Assembly (NCBI GenBank): GCA_016795145.1
Contig: JAEUII010000027.1
Coordinates: 1 to 45,499, forward strand
Length of the DNA: 45,499 nt
Direction: 5' to 3'
Source of the DNA: Planctomycetaceae bacterium
Lineage (GTDB): Bacteria > Planctomycetota > Planctomycetia > Planctomycetales > Planctomycetaceae
Part shown: positions 8,463-16,973 of the stretch, piece after piece
Layout: every line of letters begins with the position of its first letter
Position numbering within the stretch: the first letter of the stretch is position 1
Translations under genes and position numbers: made by a program
The notes under the pieces: model-generated
The model's database searches: none
Told to the model about the DNA's origin: nothing
What the model saw: only the letters and a program-made list of their open reading frames with translations

Positions 8463-8882
8463 ATGAGCGAAGAGAAGGCAGCTCGATACGGTGAGATCGC
8501 AAATCGGGAGATTCGAGGAATTGTGGGTATGAAATGGAAGACTGAAGCATTGGCGGCAGATCCACTGTTCGACTTTTCGAACTGTTCGCGAATCATCTGC
8601 CTTCATATGGAAGAGAGTGATTCAGACGGCGTTGATATGCACGTTGAGTTTGCATACTCGAGCGAGCATCAGAGAGGTCGAATGAAATTCCGTTTCGTGT
8701 CCGTGTCCCGAGTTGAGATGAGATTTTCAGATTCGCTTTTGTTCACTCCGGATTTCTTTGTTTCCTATGACGAGTCAGTTCCAGAGTACTGCGCGTTCGA
8801 CGAGTTGTCGCACTGCGTTCGCTGGTTCAGCAAAGACATTCAGTTCGTCGGATTTGAGCCCGGAGATGTTAAGTTGATTTGA
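8463..8882 (+). CDS. Hypothetical protein between two inverted-repeat elements
   Basis: This 139-residue acidic protein begins MSEEKAARYGEIANREIRG and shows alternating hydrophobic strands (RGRMKFRFVSVSRVEMRFSDSLLFTPDFFVSY) that suggest a small beta-rich fold. No family is recognised with confidence. Its size and style resemble small immunity-type proteins, but that is a guess. The DNA is visibly more A/T-rich than the flanking metabolic genes, and the gene is bracketed by inverted-repeat elements A and B, both about 60-120 bp away. It is the only plus-strand gene between 2.7 and 16.9 kb. Together these suggest horizontal acquisition or a mobile passenger. Confidence 0.6.
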   Translation: MSEEKAARYGEIANREIRGIVGMKWKTEALAADPLFDFSNCSRIICLHMEESDSDGVDMHVEFAYSSEHQRGRMKFRFVSVSRVEMRFSDSLLFTPDFFVSYDESVPEYCAFDELSHCVRWFSKDIQFVGFEPGDVKLI

Positions 8883-8939
8883 GTTTGTGTGGCTCGACGC
8901 ATTGGTCTGATTTGACTCGGTTGTTGTTTCGTTCTGCAA

Positions 8940-9070
8940 TGAGCCCGAGGCGCTAGCCGAGTCTTTCCATCGAAGATCCGGGAACAAAGGGGATGCAGAT
9001 TTCGGCGTTGCGAGTTGTTTATTGCCTGGCGGTAGGGGGAGAAAGAAGGTCGGCTAGCGCCTCAGGCTCA
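8940..9070. repeat. 131-bp inverted-repeat (MITE/REP-like) element, copy B
   Basis: The ends match copy A: tgagcccgaggcgctagccg on the left and the inverted form on the right. The interior differs from copy A. The last three bases of the right end (tca at 9068-9070) are the complement of the TGA stop codon of the SDR gene at 9068-9880, so the element edge provides that stop. Confidence 0.87.
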
Positions 9071-9880
9071 GTGGTGTAGAATCCGTGGCATCCATTCTTC
9101 GGGCGGATCGGGTTGCTGCCAGACGCTCATGCCGCCGTCGACAAGAAGCATCTGCCCATGGATGTGATCGGCGAGATCGCTCAGTAGGAACACGGCGGCT
9201 CCGCTGCAGGCACTGGCGCCGGGAACCTGACCGTTGGGGGTATGAAGTTCCATCCAGCGCCGGACTCGTTCATCCTGTAACGCTGGTTCGGTCAGTGGCG
9301 TACGAAATAGTCCTGGGGCGATTCCGTTCACGCGAATCCCGAGTGGTGCGAGTGACACGCACAAGGACCTCAGCATCGCCTCAATCGCGCCTTTGGATGT
9401 GTCGTAGGCAACGTGAGTCGGTTCGGAGAGTCGGCCGTTGATGGAGCCGGTCAGCAGGATTCGCCCGCGGATTCCCTTGCTGACCCAGTGTCGAGCAAAG
9501 TGCTGAATCAGAACGTATTGCGAATACACATTCAGCTTCATCGTGCGATCAAAGATCTCGAACGGCATTTCCAGAAAAGGAGTATCAATGAATGTCCCGG
9601 CGTTACAGACGAGCGTGTCGATGGACGGATTGATCACGAGCGCCTGTTCCGCAACGGAGATTGGACCGTCAGGCATTGGATCGGCCAGATCACCGGTCAC
9701 CAATGGAGCGTCTTCGCCCTCTGATCTGCAGCGCTGTACGGCCTCGATCGCAAGATTGTCTCGGCGAAGTCCGTGCAGAATGACGGATGCTCCGGCCGTT
9801 CGGAGTGCCGCGGCAATCTCAAGGCCGATGCCCTGAGTGCTTCCTGTGATGAACGCGTGGCGTCCGGCTAATGTCAGCAT
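9068..9880 (-). CDS. Short-chain dehydrogenase/reductase (SDR), classical type
   Basis: The 270-residue protein has the Rossmann nucleotide motif T12-G13-STQ-G17-I18-G19, the NAG motif at 93-95, and the full classical SDR tetrad N117, S146, Y159 and K163 (YDTSK). It therefore should be an active NAD(P)-dependent oxidoreductase acting on a sugar, alcohol or keto acid. The substrate cannot be told. It lies 6 bp after the zinc alcohol dehydrogenase gene on the same strand, a pairing seen in sugar-acid and polyol catabolism such as gluconate or idonate pathways. The gene ends inside inverted-repeat element B, so the last codon boundary is set by the repeat. The tail MPRILHH after the usual SDR end (VDGG) is longer than typical. 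Confidence 0.9.
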   Translation of the reverse strand: MLTLAGRHAFITGSTQGIGLEIAAALRTAGASVILHGLRRDNLAIEAVQRCRSEGEDAPLVTGDLADPMPDGPISVAEQALVINPSIDTLVCNAGTFIDTPFLEMPFEIFDRTMKLNVYSQYVLIQHFARHWVSKGIRGRILLTGSINGRLSEPTHVAYDTSKGAIEAMLRSLCVSLAPLGIRVNGIAPGLFRTPLTEPALQDERVRRWMELHTPNGQVPGASACSGAAVFLLSDLADHIHGQMLLVDGGMSVWQQPDPPEEWMPRILHH

Positions 9881-9886
9881 GGCAGG

Positions 9887-10930
9887 TTACTCGTTGAAGC
9901 GATCAATGACGGTCACGCCGTCGCCAGGAAACTCATTCATTCGAGGCAGAAGTTCCGCAGCCTGACTGAGACTGATGCGATCGGAGATCAGCTTTTGAGG
10001 AGCCAAAGAGCCAGCTTCAATCATGTCGAGCATGCGTGAGTATTCAAACGCCTGCATGCCGTGACTTCCGAGTATCTCCAGTTCGTTAGCAATGACGAGG
10101 CCCATCGGAATGGGAGGATTCGCTTCGCTGCCAGCCATCAATCCGACCTGCACATGCCGTCCTCGTTTCTGAAGGCTGCGGACCGAATTCCAGCAGGTGC
10201 GTTTGCTTCCAAGAGCATCGAGCGACACATGAACACCGCCTCTTGTCAGCGTCTTGATCGCATCCACGACATCAGTTTCGCCCGCATTGATCGCATGAAC
10301 GGCCCCGCATTCGCGTGCGAGTTTCAGACGTTCTGGTCGAACATCGATCGCGATCACCTGTGCTCCCATCGCGGCTGCGATCATCACAGCGGAAAGGCCA
10401 ACGCCTCCGCACCCGTGAACTGCCACCCATTCACCTGCCGATGTTCGGCCTTGAGCCACAACGGCTCGAAAGGACGTTGCGAACCGACAGCCCAGGCTGG
10501 CCGCTGTTGCGAAGTCGAGCGAATCTGGCAGCGCGACAAGATTCACATCGGCGTGCCGAATCTCAACGTATTCAGCGAAAGCGCCCCACTGAGTAAATCC
10601 GGGCTGAGTGTAGCAGTCGCAAATCTGCTGGTTACCGGTTCGGCATTGAGCACACTGACCGCAGCCACAGCAGAACGGTACGGTCACTCGACGCCCGGTC
10701 TGCCACAGTCGCACATCGCTTCCAATGGCACACACTTCGCCCGCCAGTTCATGTCCCGGAACGTGAGGAAGGTGAACGTCGGAATCATGTCCCATCCATC
10801 CGTGCCAGTCACTTCGACACAGGCCGCAGCTCCGAACGGCGATAATCGCGCCGTCGGCGTGGGGGACAGGATCATCAACAACTCGGACCGTGATCGGTCC
10901 CTTAAACTGTTCAAAGACTGCAGCCTTCAA
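9887..10930 (-). CDS. Zinc-dependent alcohol dehydrogenase (MDR family)
   Basis: This 347-residue medium-chain dehydrogenase has catalytic zinc ligands C38 (GLCRSD) and H60-E61 (GHE). Structural zinc ligands are C90, C93, C96 and C104 in the usual C-x2-C-x2-C-x7-C spacing. The Rossmann motif HGCGGVGLSAV follows near residue 170. It should oxidise an alcohol or polyol with NAD(P). The start is TTG at 10930, supported by AGGAG six nt upstream. It forms an operon with the SDR gene (gap 6 bp), and the GNAT gene lies 90 bp upstream on the same strand. Sequence alone does not separate threonine, sorbitol or general alcohol dehydrogenase activity. Confidence 0.92.
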   Translation of the reverse strand: MKAAVFEQFKGPITVRVVDDPVPHADGAIIAVRSCGLCRSDWHGWMGHDSDVHLPHVPGHELAGEVCAIGSDVRLWQTGRRVTVPFCCGCGQCAQCRTGNQQICDCYTQPGFTQWGAFAEYVEIRHADVNLVALPDSLDFATAASLGCRFATSFRAVVAQGRTSAGEWVAVHGCGGVGLSAVMIAAAMGAQVIAIDVRPERLKLARECGAVHAINAGETDVVDAIKTLTRGGVHVSLDALGSKRTCWNSVRSLQKRGRHVQVGLMAGSEANPPIPMGLVIANELEILGSHGMQAFEYSRMLDMIEAGSLAPQKLISDRISLSQAAELLPRMNEFPGDGVTVIDRFNE

Positions 10931-11020
10931 GGCCTACTCCTGTTCTACCTGATCATCCTGCAACCGTAGTGAAAATAAAGCGATTGCGTTCGAATTTCGG
11001 TGTCATTCAATAGACGCAGA

Positions 11021-11530
11021 CTACGTCGATGCCTTCGGCCGTTCCATCACCAGATAGCCAGTGTCGACAAATCCCAGGCTCCGATAACAGCTCTTCGCGG
11101 CTTCGTTGTTGTGTTCTACGTAGAGTCGAACGCAGGCGGGTGAATCGGTCTCTTCGACGCTCTTCAGAGACGCATTCAGCAATGCACGGAAGACGCCGCG
11201 ACCTCGAAAGTCCGCGTGCACATAGACGCTTTGCAGCCAGATCATCCACCCGTTTCGCCAGTCGCTCCATTCGCGAGTCAACATGACCTGGCCAATCACC
11301 TGGCCTGCAAATTCGGCGACGAAATAGCGAACCTCAGGAGTCAGTTCCAGGCCCCGCAGAACGCCTTTCCGCACAGTTTCCGGATCCAGCGGCTTCCCTT
11401 CCGTTTCAAAGGCAAGACGTGCGTTGAAATCTGCGAGCACTTCGGCATCCGATAACTTCGCAGGACGATAAGAGATCTCTGAGAGTTCAACCGAACTTGC
11501 GGGACGATAGATGTGAAGATCCTGAGTCAT
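11021..11530 (-). CDS. GNAT-family N-acetyltransferase
   Basis: The 169-residue protein shows the GNAT fold. Strands lead to WLQSVYVHADFRGRGVFRALLNASLKSVEE, which contains the acetyl-CoA pyrophosphate-binding R/Q-x-x-G-x-G/A pattern (RGRGVF), and then to the C-terminal motif YVEHNNEAAKSCYRSLGFVDTGYLVME. It transfers an acetyl group from acetyl-CoA to an unknown amine. The gene lies 73 bp after the DUF58 gene and 90 bp before the alcohol dehydrogenase gene on the same strand. No neighbour points to the substrate. Confidence 0.88.
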   Translation of the reverse strand: MTQDLHIYRPASSVELSEISYRPAKLSDAEVLADFNARLAFETEGKPLDPETVRKGVLRGLELTPEVRYFVAEFAGQVIGQVMLTREWSDWRNGWMIWLQSVYVHADFRGRGVFRALLNASLKSVEETDSPACVRLYVEHNNEAAKSCYRSLGFVDTGYLVMERPKAST

Positions 11531-11604
11531 GCCTGGGCTTTCGAGACGCGTTTCATTTGTCTGGATGGCAAGTGCTATCGATGAATCATTGATCTGCTCG
11601 CGAG

Positions 11605-13041
11605 CTAATTCCCCTCGCGTTTGATCTCGTCATCGGTCACGCCCGCGAAGACTTCTTTGAGTGACTGTTCCGTCGCTGACACGATCAGCAGACGGCTTGT
11701 CAGCTGAATTTCATTCTTCAGGTTGTCGCGGGCGATTGCTTCGGAGAGCAGGCGAGCCGCTTCAGGGCGCGGAGTGATCAGGACGAATCGCTGGTTCGCA
11801 GCGATCGGGCCCTGGCAGATGGTCAACAAAAGTGAAGAGAGTTCGGCCCTTGGAGCCGCCTCACACACCGCGAGAGCCTTCAGGGCCTCTTCACGAAATC
11901 GAGTGCTGCCAGAAACTTCAAGGCACTCCATTTTGCGGCCGGCAATCCCCAGACGGTACATGCCGCTTGCCGTATGTCGAGTTTGCTGGACACACAGAGT
12001 GGCAGCGAGACTGATTGCGGTTTCCTGCAGGGCTTCAGTGAACTCCGTTGTTTTGAACAAGTCCAACAGCACCGTCAAATCTGACTGTCGATGCTGCTGG
12101 TGTTCCTTCACCATCAGCTGACCGTGTCGAGCGGAGCTTCGCCAGTGGATGGCTCGCGGGTTGTCGCCGGATCGATATTCACGGATGCCGTGGAATTCAT
12201 CATCGAAGATCCCAAGCCGCGCGTTTGTTTCCTGAACCGCTTCGGCCAGTTCTCTTTCACGACGGCTCCACCCGGGCAGAAGTCGGCCAATGGCGGGATG
12301 GATGATGATCTCATTCTCAACTTGCAGTGTGTGTCCTCTTTCGCCGATCCCCAGAGGAAACTGCGAGCTGATTCGGATTGGCCCAAATGTGTAGCGACCT
12401 CGCCGAGTCATTCTGACCTGGTACTCCGAAGTGCGAGCATCCTTCGCGCCGACTCGGACAAATGTCACGATCGCTTCCTGAGTTCCCGTATGGCCGTGGA
12501 TCTGATCTCGCACCTCGACAAGGCGTGACGACAGGAATCGTTTGTCGTTTCGAAGTGTGATCTCGACACTGAAGAATGATCCCGCCGAAGCCGCAGCAGG
12601 CACTGATCGTTCGACGGTCACTCGGGCCAGCATCGCAACGACCACCCATCCATTCAGAACGAATGGCCCGGCCATCATTCCGAAAATCAACAGCAGCATG
12701 TTCCCTGTGTCAGGATTTCCACCAGTCAGCGCGGCAATGGCGATGATCAGCATCATCCCGAGGTAGACCAGACCTTCGCGAGGCACCATGACGCGGGATC
12801 GAATGCCGATCTTCTGAGCAACTCGAGCGAAGAAACGCCGGAATACGACGGAGATGAACGCGGTAAAGAAGCAGATGCCGCCCAGGCCCATCAGGACCTT
12901 TTGACCCAGTCCTTCGATTTCCGGAATCTGTTCGGGCAGGGCAAAGGCCGCCAAAAAACACGCGACCCCCGCAAGCAACTGGATCACTGTTCCAGCACCG
13001 ATGGAAAACGGAATCACGGGCTTACTATTCGGCCCCGACAT
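11605..13041 (-). CDS. DUF58 domain-containing protein
   Basis: The 478-residue product has two pairs of N-terminal hydrophobic segments (about residues 15-60 and 88-140). A beta-rich middle part follows, then the DUF58 signature FHGIREYRSGDNPRAIHWRSSARHGQLMVKEHQQ near residues 285-320, leading into a VWA-like fold (DLTVLLDL). DUF58 proteins usually work with MoxR AAA ATPases and VWA proteins in assembling or maturing envelope complexes. No moxR gene is next to it here, since the upstream neighbour is a repeat cluster. A strong ribosome-binding site (GGAGG, 6 nt before ATG) fixes the start. The transglutaminase that often accompanies DUF58 lies about 9 kb away on the other strand. Confidence 0.9.
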   Translation of the reverse strand: MSGPNSKPVIPFSIGAGTVIQLLAGVACFLAAFALPEQIPEIEGLGQKVLMGLGGICFFTAFISVVFRRFFARVAQKIGIRSRVMVPREGLVYLGMMLIIAIAALTGGNPDTGNMLLLIFGMMAGPFVLNGWVVVAMLARVTVERSVPAAASAGSFFSVEITLRNDKRFLSSRLVEVRDQIHGHTGTQEAIVTFVRVGAKDARTSEYQVRMTRRGRYTFGPIRISSQFPLGIGERGHTLQVENEIIIHPAIGRLLPGWSRRERELAEAVQETNARLGIFDDEFHGIREYRSGDNPRAIHWRSSARHGQLMVKEHQQHRQSDLTVLLDLFKTTEFTEALQETAISLAATLCVQQTRHTASGMYRLGIAGRKMECLEVSGSTRFREEALKALAVCEAAPRAELSSLLLTICQGPIAANQRFVLITPRPEAARLLSEAIARDNLKNEIQLTSRLLIVSATEQSLKEVFAGVTDDEIKREGN

Positions 13042-13140
13042 GAAAATCCTCCCAGGAGGCGATTACTCAGGCACTTGCGGTGGAGTGGAGGGTACTGAGT
13101 TCAAGTCGCCAGGGAAAGCAGGCGGGAATGTTGGCCGGCG

Positions 13141-13222
13141 CATGGTAGAGCGATTGTCCTCAATCGCTTCGCGTTTAACGAATTCAGAACGAGAAACGGC
13201 TGAGGACAGCCGTTCTACAATG
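13141..13222. repeat. REPIN-like double hairpin, copy 1
   Basis: This 82-bp unit holds two hairpins in opposite orientation: AGCGATTG-TCCT-CAATCGCT and AACGGCTG-AGGA-CAGCCGTT, with about 25 bp between them. Loop TCCT is the complement of loop AGGA, and the outer ends (tggtaga and tctacaa) are also roughly inverted. Two inverted REP units make a REPIN. Copy 2 at 13274-13355 differs at a single position, the fourth base of the unit. Confidence 0.92.
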
Positions 13223-13273
13223 CACTGGATCCATCACGCATTCACTTTGGCTTCCGGCCGCTGCGCGTTGTCA

Positions 13274-13355
13274 CATTGTAGAGCGATTGTCCTCAATCGC
13301 TTCGCGTTTAACGAATTCAGAACGAGAAACGGCTGAGGACAGCCGTTCTACAATG
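13274..13355. repeat. REPIN-like double hairpin, copy 2
   Basis: This copy is 81/82 identical to 13141-13222 in the same orientation, 133 bp further on. It is bounded by cattgtaga and tctacaatg, a clean terminal inverted repeat. The spacer that follows each copy also shares cactttggcttccggccgct, so the duplicated unit is larger than the hairpins. Confidence 0.92.
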
Positions 13356-13422
13356 TTGTGTTTCCAGCGCAGCATGCGCTGGGAACATTGCGCTTTCACT
13401 TTGGCTTCCGGCCGCTCCGCGT

Positions 13423-13568
13423 CACAGGCTTTGCCTGTGCTACCCGGTAGATTTTCCACGTTCTGCCGCGAGATGTGGGAGCGTCGTCAGGTCGCTGGTC
13501 GCGGCGAGGCCGCGAAGTGCTGCTCGGCAAGCAGCACCTACAGAAACGGCTGAGGACAGCCGTTCTAC
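13423..13568. repeat. Hairpin cluster with a half REPIN copy overlapping the kinase stop codon
   Basis: Four consecutive perfect hairpins lie here: CACAGGC-TTT-GCCTGTG (13423-13439), CGCGGC-GAG-GCCGCG (13500-13514), GTGCTGCT-CGGCA-AGCAGCAC (13517-13537), and a single REP unit with the AACGGCTG-AGGA-CAGCCGTT hairpin (13542-13568). The last one is half of the REPIN seen twice upstream. Its outer edge supplies the TAG stop (13565-13567) of the hybrid kinase gene. Confidence 0.85.
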
Positions 13569-16456
13569 CGTGTTGTATTTCCAACGCGGTATGCACCCGG
13601 TGTGCGATTCTGACCGATGGCGCTGAAATGTGGAGTTGGGATCGGTGGCGAACTGGACGGCGGATTGTCCGCCGCGGCATCATTCGATCCGGAGGTCAGC
13701 ATTGAGTGGACTCGATCCGCAAGTCTTGCCGGGGAGAAGGGCTTTTGGAGCCATCCCATGCGTCGGGGATCCAGCCGGTTTGGCATGCTTGTATCCCGAC
13801 TGTAGCCGCTGACGAAAAGGACCTTCAGTTCTTTGCGCTGTTCGAGGAGTGTTTGAGCCAGTTGCCAGCCATTCATTTCCGGCATCATCATGTCGGTCAC
13901 AAGCAGACTGATGTCCGTAGTCTGTTCGGCCAGCGCGAGTGCTGCGTGGCCGCTGTCTGCTGAAAGGACATGGTAACCATGTCGTTCAAGGATTTGTTTG
14001 CTAAGTTCACGGACGGCAGGTTCATCTTCAACCAGCAGAATCGTTGCGGCCTCGCGTTTCACCAGCGGAACCAATGGACCTGGTGAATTCTCAACCGCAA
14101 CGGCTGCGACTGCGGGGAAGCGAATTTCAAATGTCGTCCCCTGGTTTTGCTGGCTCTGCACGCTGATCGTCCCATGGTTCTGAGTGATAATTCCGTACAC
14201 AACCGCCAGGCCAAGCCCGGTACCTTTTCCGATCACCTTCGTCGTATAGAACGGCTCAAAGATCCGGCTCATTGTTTCATCAGACATACCGTGTCCCGTA
14301 TCACTGACGCGCAGAACAGCCTGACGTTGGGCATCCTGAGAATGATCATTGCTGGTCTGAATAACGATCAGGCCGCCTTCCGGCATCGCGTCGCGAGCAT
14401 TGGTGGCCAGATTCACCAGCACCTGAGTCAACTGGCCTGGATCTGCGACGACATTGCCAACATCCGGGCTTAGCATGAAGACGAGCTGAATATTCTCCCT
14501 GACCAGTCCCTGAAGCAGTGGCTCAGATTTTTGGATCACGGAGTTCAAGTTCAGGACGACCGGCTTCAGGACACTCTGGCGACTGAACGCCAAAAGCTGT
14601 CGAGTCAGTTCGGCGGCGCGCTCGCTGGCCGTGAGCATGGTGTCTAGAGTCGCGCGAGAGGGATCATTTTCCGGCATCGTCAGGCGCAGCAGCTCGCAGT
14701 AGCCGGAGATCACAGTCAGATAGTTGTTGAAGTCATGAGCCGCTCCGCCGGCCAGCTGTCCGATGGCTTCCATCTTCTGTGACTGTCGCAGCTGTTCTTC
14801 CAGACGTCGTCGCTCGCTAAGGTCATGGATCAAGGCGACGAAGTGGTCGATTGAGCCATCGGGACGACGGACCGCATGAGCAGCGATGTCAGCGTGGATG
14901 ACTTCTCCGTCGCCGCGAATGAACCGCTTCTCCATGGAGTACGATTCGATCTCGCCGCGGACGACGCGATCAAACTGAGCGACGTCGGCATAAAGATCGT
15001 CCGGATGTGTTAACTCCGCCCAGGTCAGCGATCGAAGTTTCTCTCTTGGATACCCGAGTATCTGGCAGAGCTTGTCATTGAATTCGATCCAGCCCTTGCG
15101 TGGAGATGTGATCGCCATGCCGATCAAACCCAGCTCAAAGTAGCCGCGAAATCGGGCTTCACTCTGCCGCATCGACTGTTCGTTACTCTTTTGATCAGTG
15201 ACGTCCAGATGACAGCCAATCAGACGGCATGGCTTGTTTGAAGCGTCGGTAACGAGCTGTCCATAGGCCAGAATCCACTTCCACGAGCCGTCCTTATGAC
15301 GCATTCGAAACTCGACACGATATGCCGGGATTCTCTTGTTCAGATAGTCTTCGACTACTCGAAGTGTCGGCTGAAGATCATCGGGATGACAGCGACTTCG
15401 CCACTCTTCGAAGTGGTCCTTGATCTCATTGGGTTCATGACCAAGCTGTGCTTTCCATTCGGCAGAATAGGTGACAGCGTTCGTGTAGAGATCCCAGTCC
15501 CAAAGTCCGATGTTGGCTGATCGCACAGCAAGTTGCAGGCGGTTCGCAATGACTGTGAGTTCCGCCTGTGTCCCCTTGAGTTCGCTGAAGATCGCAGCCA
15601 GAATCAGCCCGGTCATTCCCAGGACGGCTAAGTAGAAGTGAAGATTTGCGAGACTGCTCTGCTGACTCACGTTACTGAATGGCCCGTGGCCGAAGTGAGT
15701 GCCGAGGGCCGCGAAGATGGCGGCAAAGAACAGGACCGTCGCCACTCCCGGCTGTCCAAAGCGAAGGGCTGCCCATGCAATCAGCGGAAAGACAGCATAG
15801 GAGAGTGGTCCTTCCACGTTCTCGGAGACTCCCTTGCCGTACGTCAGGATTCCGAGGAACACCACCGATGCGAGGAGCCCCGAGAACTCCAGCATTCGTT
15901 CCGGGGAAGGCCGGCGGAGATTGTTGTACGGAATCGTCAGCAGCAACGGAGCAATAATCAGGATTCCCATCGCATCGCCGAACCACCAGACAAACATGGC
16001 TCGTACAAATTCACTGCCGGGGATCATCGAGTTCATCAGCAGGCTCGAGGCTCCGAGCAGGCAACTGGGGATTGGGCAACACAACACGCCCCGCACTGCA
16101 AAATGAAGGACTTGTTTCAGGCTGCTGAGTCGTGGAGAGTCGCCGATGATGTTGCGAAGAAGGAAGTAGCCAAGACAAGCTTCGAGCGTGTTCCCAATTC
16201 CTGTTGAGATCGCAAACAGGATTGGCGCGCCGGTGAGCGCTGTCGCGGTGAACGCTCCGATGGCGATCGCCGGTACCAGCCTTAGTCCGCCCAGAAGCAA
16301 TGCCGCGAGAGCGATCCCGGAGGGCGGCCAGATCAGGGTGACGTTATTGGAATATGCCGCCAGCTGCAGCCCAAGCTGCGCAGACAATACATACGCAGTT
16401 GCAACACCGGCAACCACTGGAAGATTGCGATCCTGAAATGACACTCGCCCATCCAA
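13565..16456 (-). CDS. MASE1-PAS-PAS hybrid sensor histidine kinase with receiver domain
   Basis: The 963-residue protein has an N-terminal MASE1 membrane sensor (about residues 10-290, eight or so transmembrane helices, with motif LIWPPSGIALAALLL). Two PAS domains with PAC segments follow (about 305-425 and 430-550). The HisKA dimerisation domain has phosphoacceptor H574 in GGAAHDFNN, and the HATPase domain has N686, the DTGHGMS box and GKGTGLGLAV. A C-terminal receiver follows, with D811, phosphoacceptor D855 and K905. It should autophosphorylate and then pass phosphate to its own receiver. No separate regulator is adjacent, so the downstream partner is unknown. The start is TTG at 16456, and GTG at 16444 is an alternative. 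The last dozen residues are encoded by repeat DNA. Confidence 0.92.
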   Translation of the reverse strand: MDGRVSFQDRNLPVVAGVATAYVLSAQLGLQLAAYSNNVTLIWPPSGIALAALLLGGLRLVPAIAIGAFTATALTGAPILFAISTGIGNTLEACLGYFLLRNIIGDSPRLSSLKQVLHFAVRGVLCCPIPSCLLGASSLLMNSMIPGSEFVRAMFVWWFGDAMGILIIAPLLLTIPYNNLRRPSPERMLEFSGLLASVVFLGILTYGKGVSENVEGPLSYAVFPLIAWAALRFGQPGVATVLFFAAIFAALGTHFGHGPFSNVSQQSSLANLHFYLAVLGMTGLILAAIFSELKGTQAELTVIANRLQLAVRSANIGLWDWDLYTNAVTYSAEWKAQLGHEPNEIKDHFEEWRSRCHPDDLQPTLRVVEDYLNKRIPAYRVEFRMRHKDGSWKWILAYGQLVTDASNKPCRLIGCHLDVTDQKSNEQSMRQSEARFRGYFELGLIGMAITSPRKGWIEFNDKLCQILGYPREKLRSLTWAELTHPDDLYADVAQFDRVVRGEIESYSMEKRFIRGDGEVIHADIAAHAVRRPDGSIDHFVALIHDLSERRRLEEQLRQSQKMEAIGQLAGGAAHDFNNYLTVISGYCELLRLTMPENDPSRATLDTMLTASERAAELTRQLLAFSRQSVLKPVVLNLNSVIQKSEPLLQGLVRENIQLVFMLSPDVGNVVADPGQLTQVLVNLATNARDAMPEGGLIVIQTSNDHSQDAQRQAVLRVSDTGHGMSDETMSRIFEPFYTTKVIGKGTGLGLAVVYGIITQNHGTISVQSQQNQGTTFEIRFPAVAAVAVENSPGPLVPLVKREAATILLVEDEPAVRELSKQILERHGYHVLSADSGHAALALAEQTTDISLLVTDMMMPEMNGWQLAQTLLEQRKELKVLFVSGYSRDTSMPNRLDPRRMGWLQKPFSPARLADRVHSMLTSGSNDAAADNPPSSSPPIPTPHFSAIGQNRTPGAYRVGNTTR

Positions 16457-16973
16457 TCAAGAGTTTGTTGGTCCACTCCTGATCATCGAACCATCTGATG
16501 AACGTTCCCTCATGGGGACTTCCCCGCAAATTCGTGTCATACCTGCTGTGCGGGAAGGTGAGTTACCCATTTGTCTCAGCGGTGTCACTCCGATTCCGCG
16601 ACTCCCCAGGTTGTTCGGCGGATTCGGCCGAGTTCACTTCCGGTATTGTAAAGTTAGGGGGCGAAGGCATTCGTCAAGACGCTGCTCAGAGTGCGGGCTT
16701 TGGAAATGCTGTGGCAGGCGCGGACCTTTCGCATTCAGCAGGGCTTCGCGGGAGGGCTCCGGGGGCATTCGTTTGATTTCGGCGTGGGAATCCGTTTTGA
16801 TTCCGTGTTGAAATGCCGTCGCGTTGTCGCGGCATTCGAGATCTCTGGCAACGTCCCCGTTCTGATGGAACGGCTGAACTCAGATTCAGAGCACCCGTTG
16901 TCGGATCAAGCCTGCAATCTTCGCTTTTTTTCCTGCATGCGGTTTCGTGTTTCAGACTGTGAAGGATTTTTGT
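16457..16973. other. Divergent intergenic region, about 500 bp, nothing recognised
   Basis: This region lies between the minus-strand kinase and the plus-strand secreted propeller-like gene. It contains only short overlapping reading frames with no family resemblance, and no repeat from the families found elsewhere in the window. Promoters for both genes must be here, but I cannot name their boxes with confidence. Confidence 0.4.

Noticed and set aside
10722..10737. A sigma-54-like sequence (TGGCACA-N4-TCGCC)
   Set aside because: It deviates at the -12 element and lies antisense inside the alcohol dehydrogenase coding sequence with no plus-strand gene downstream.
13141..13355. Direct repeats that could suggest a CRISPR array
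   Set aside because: There are only two units of 82 bp with internal hairpins, one spacer of about 50 bp and no cas genes. The structure is that of REPINs.
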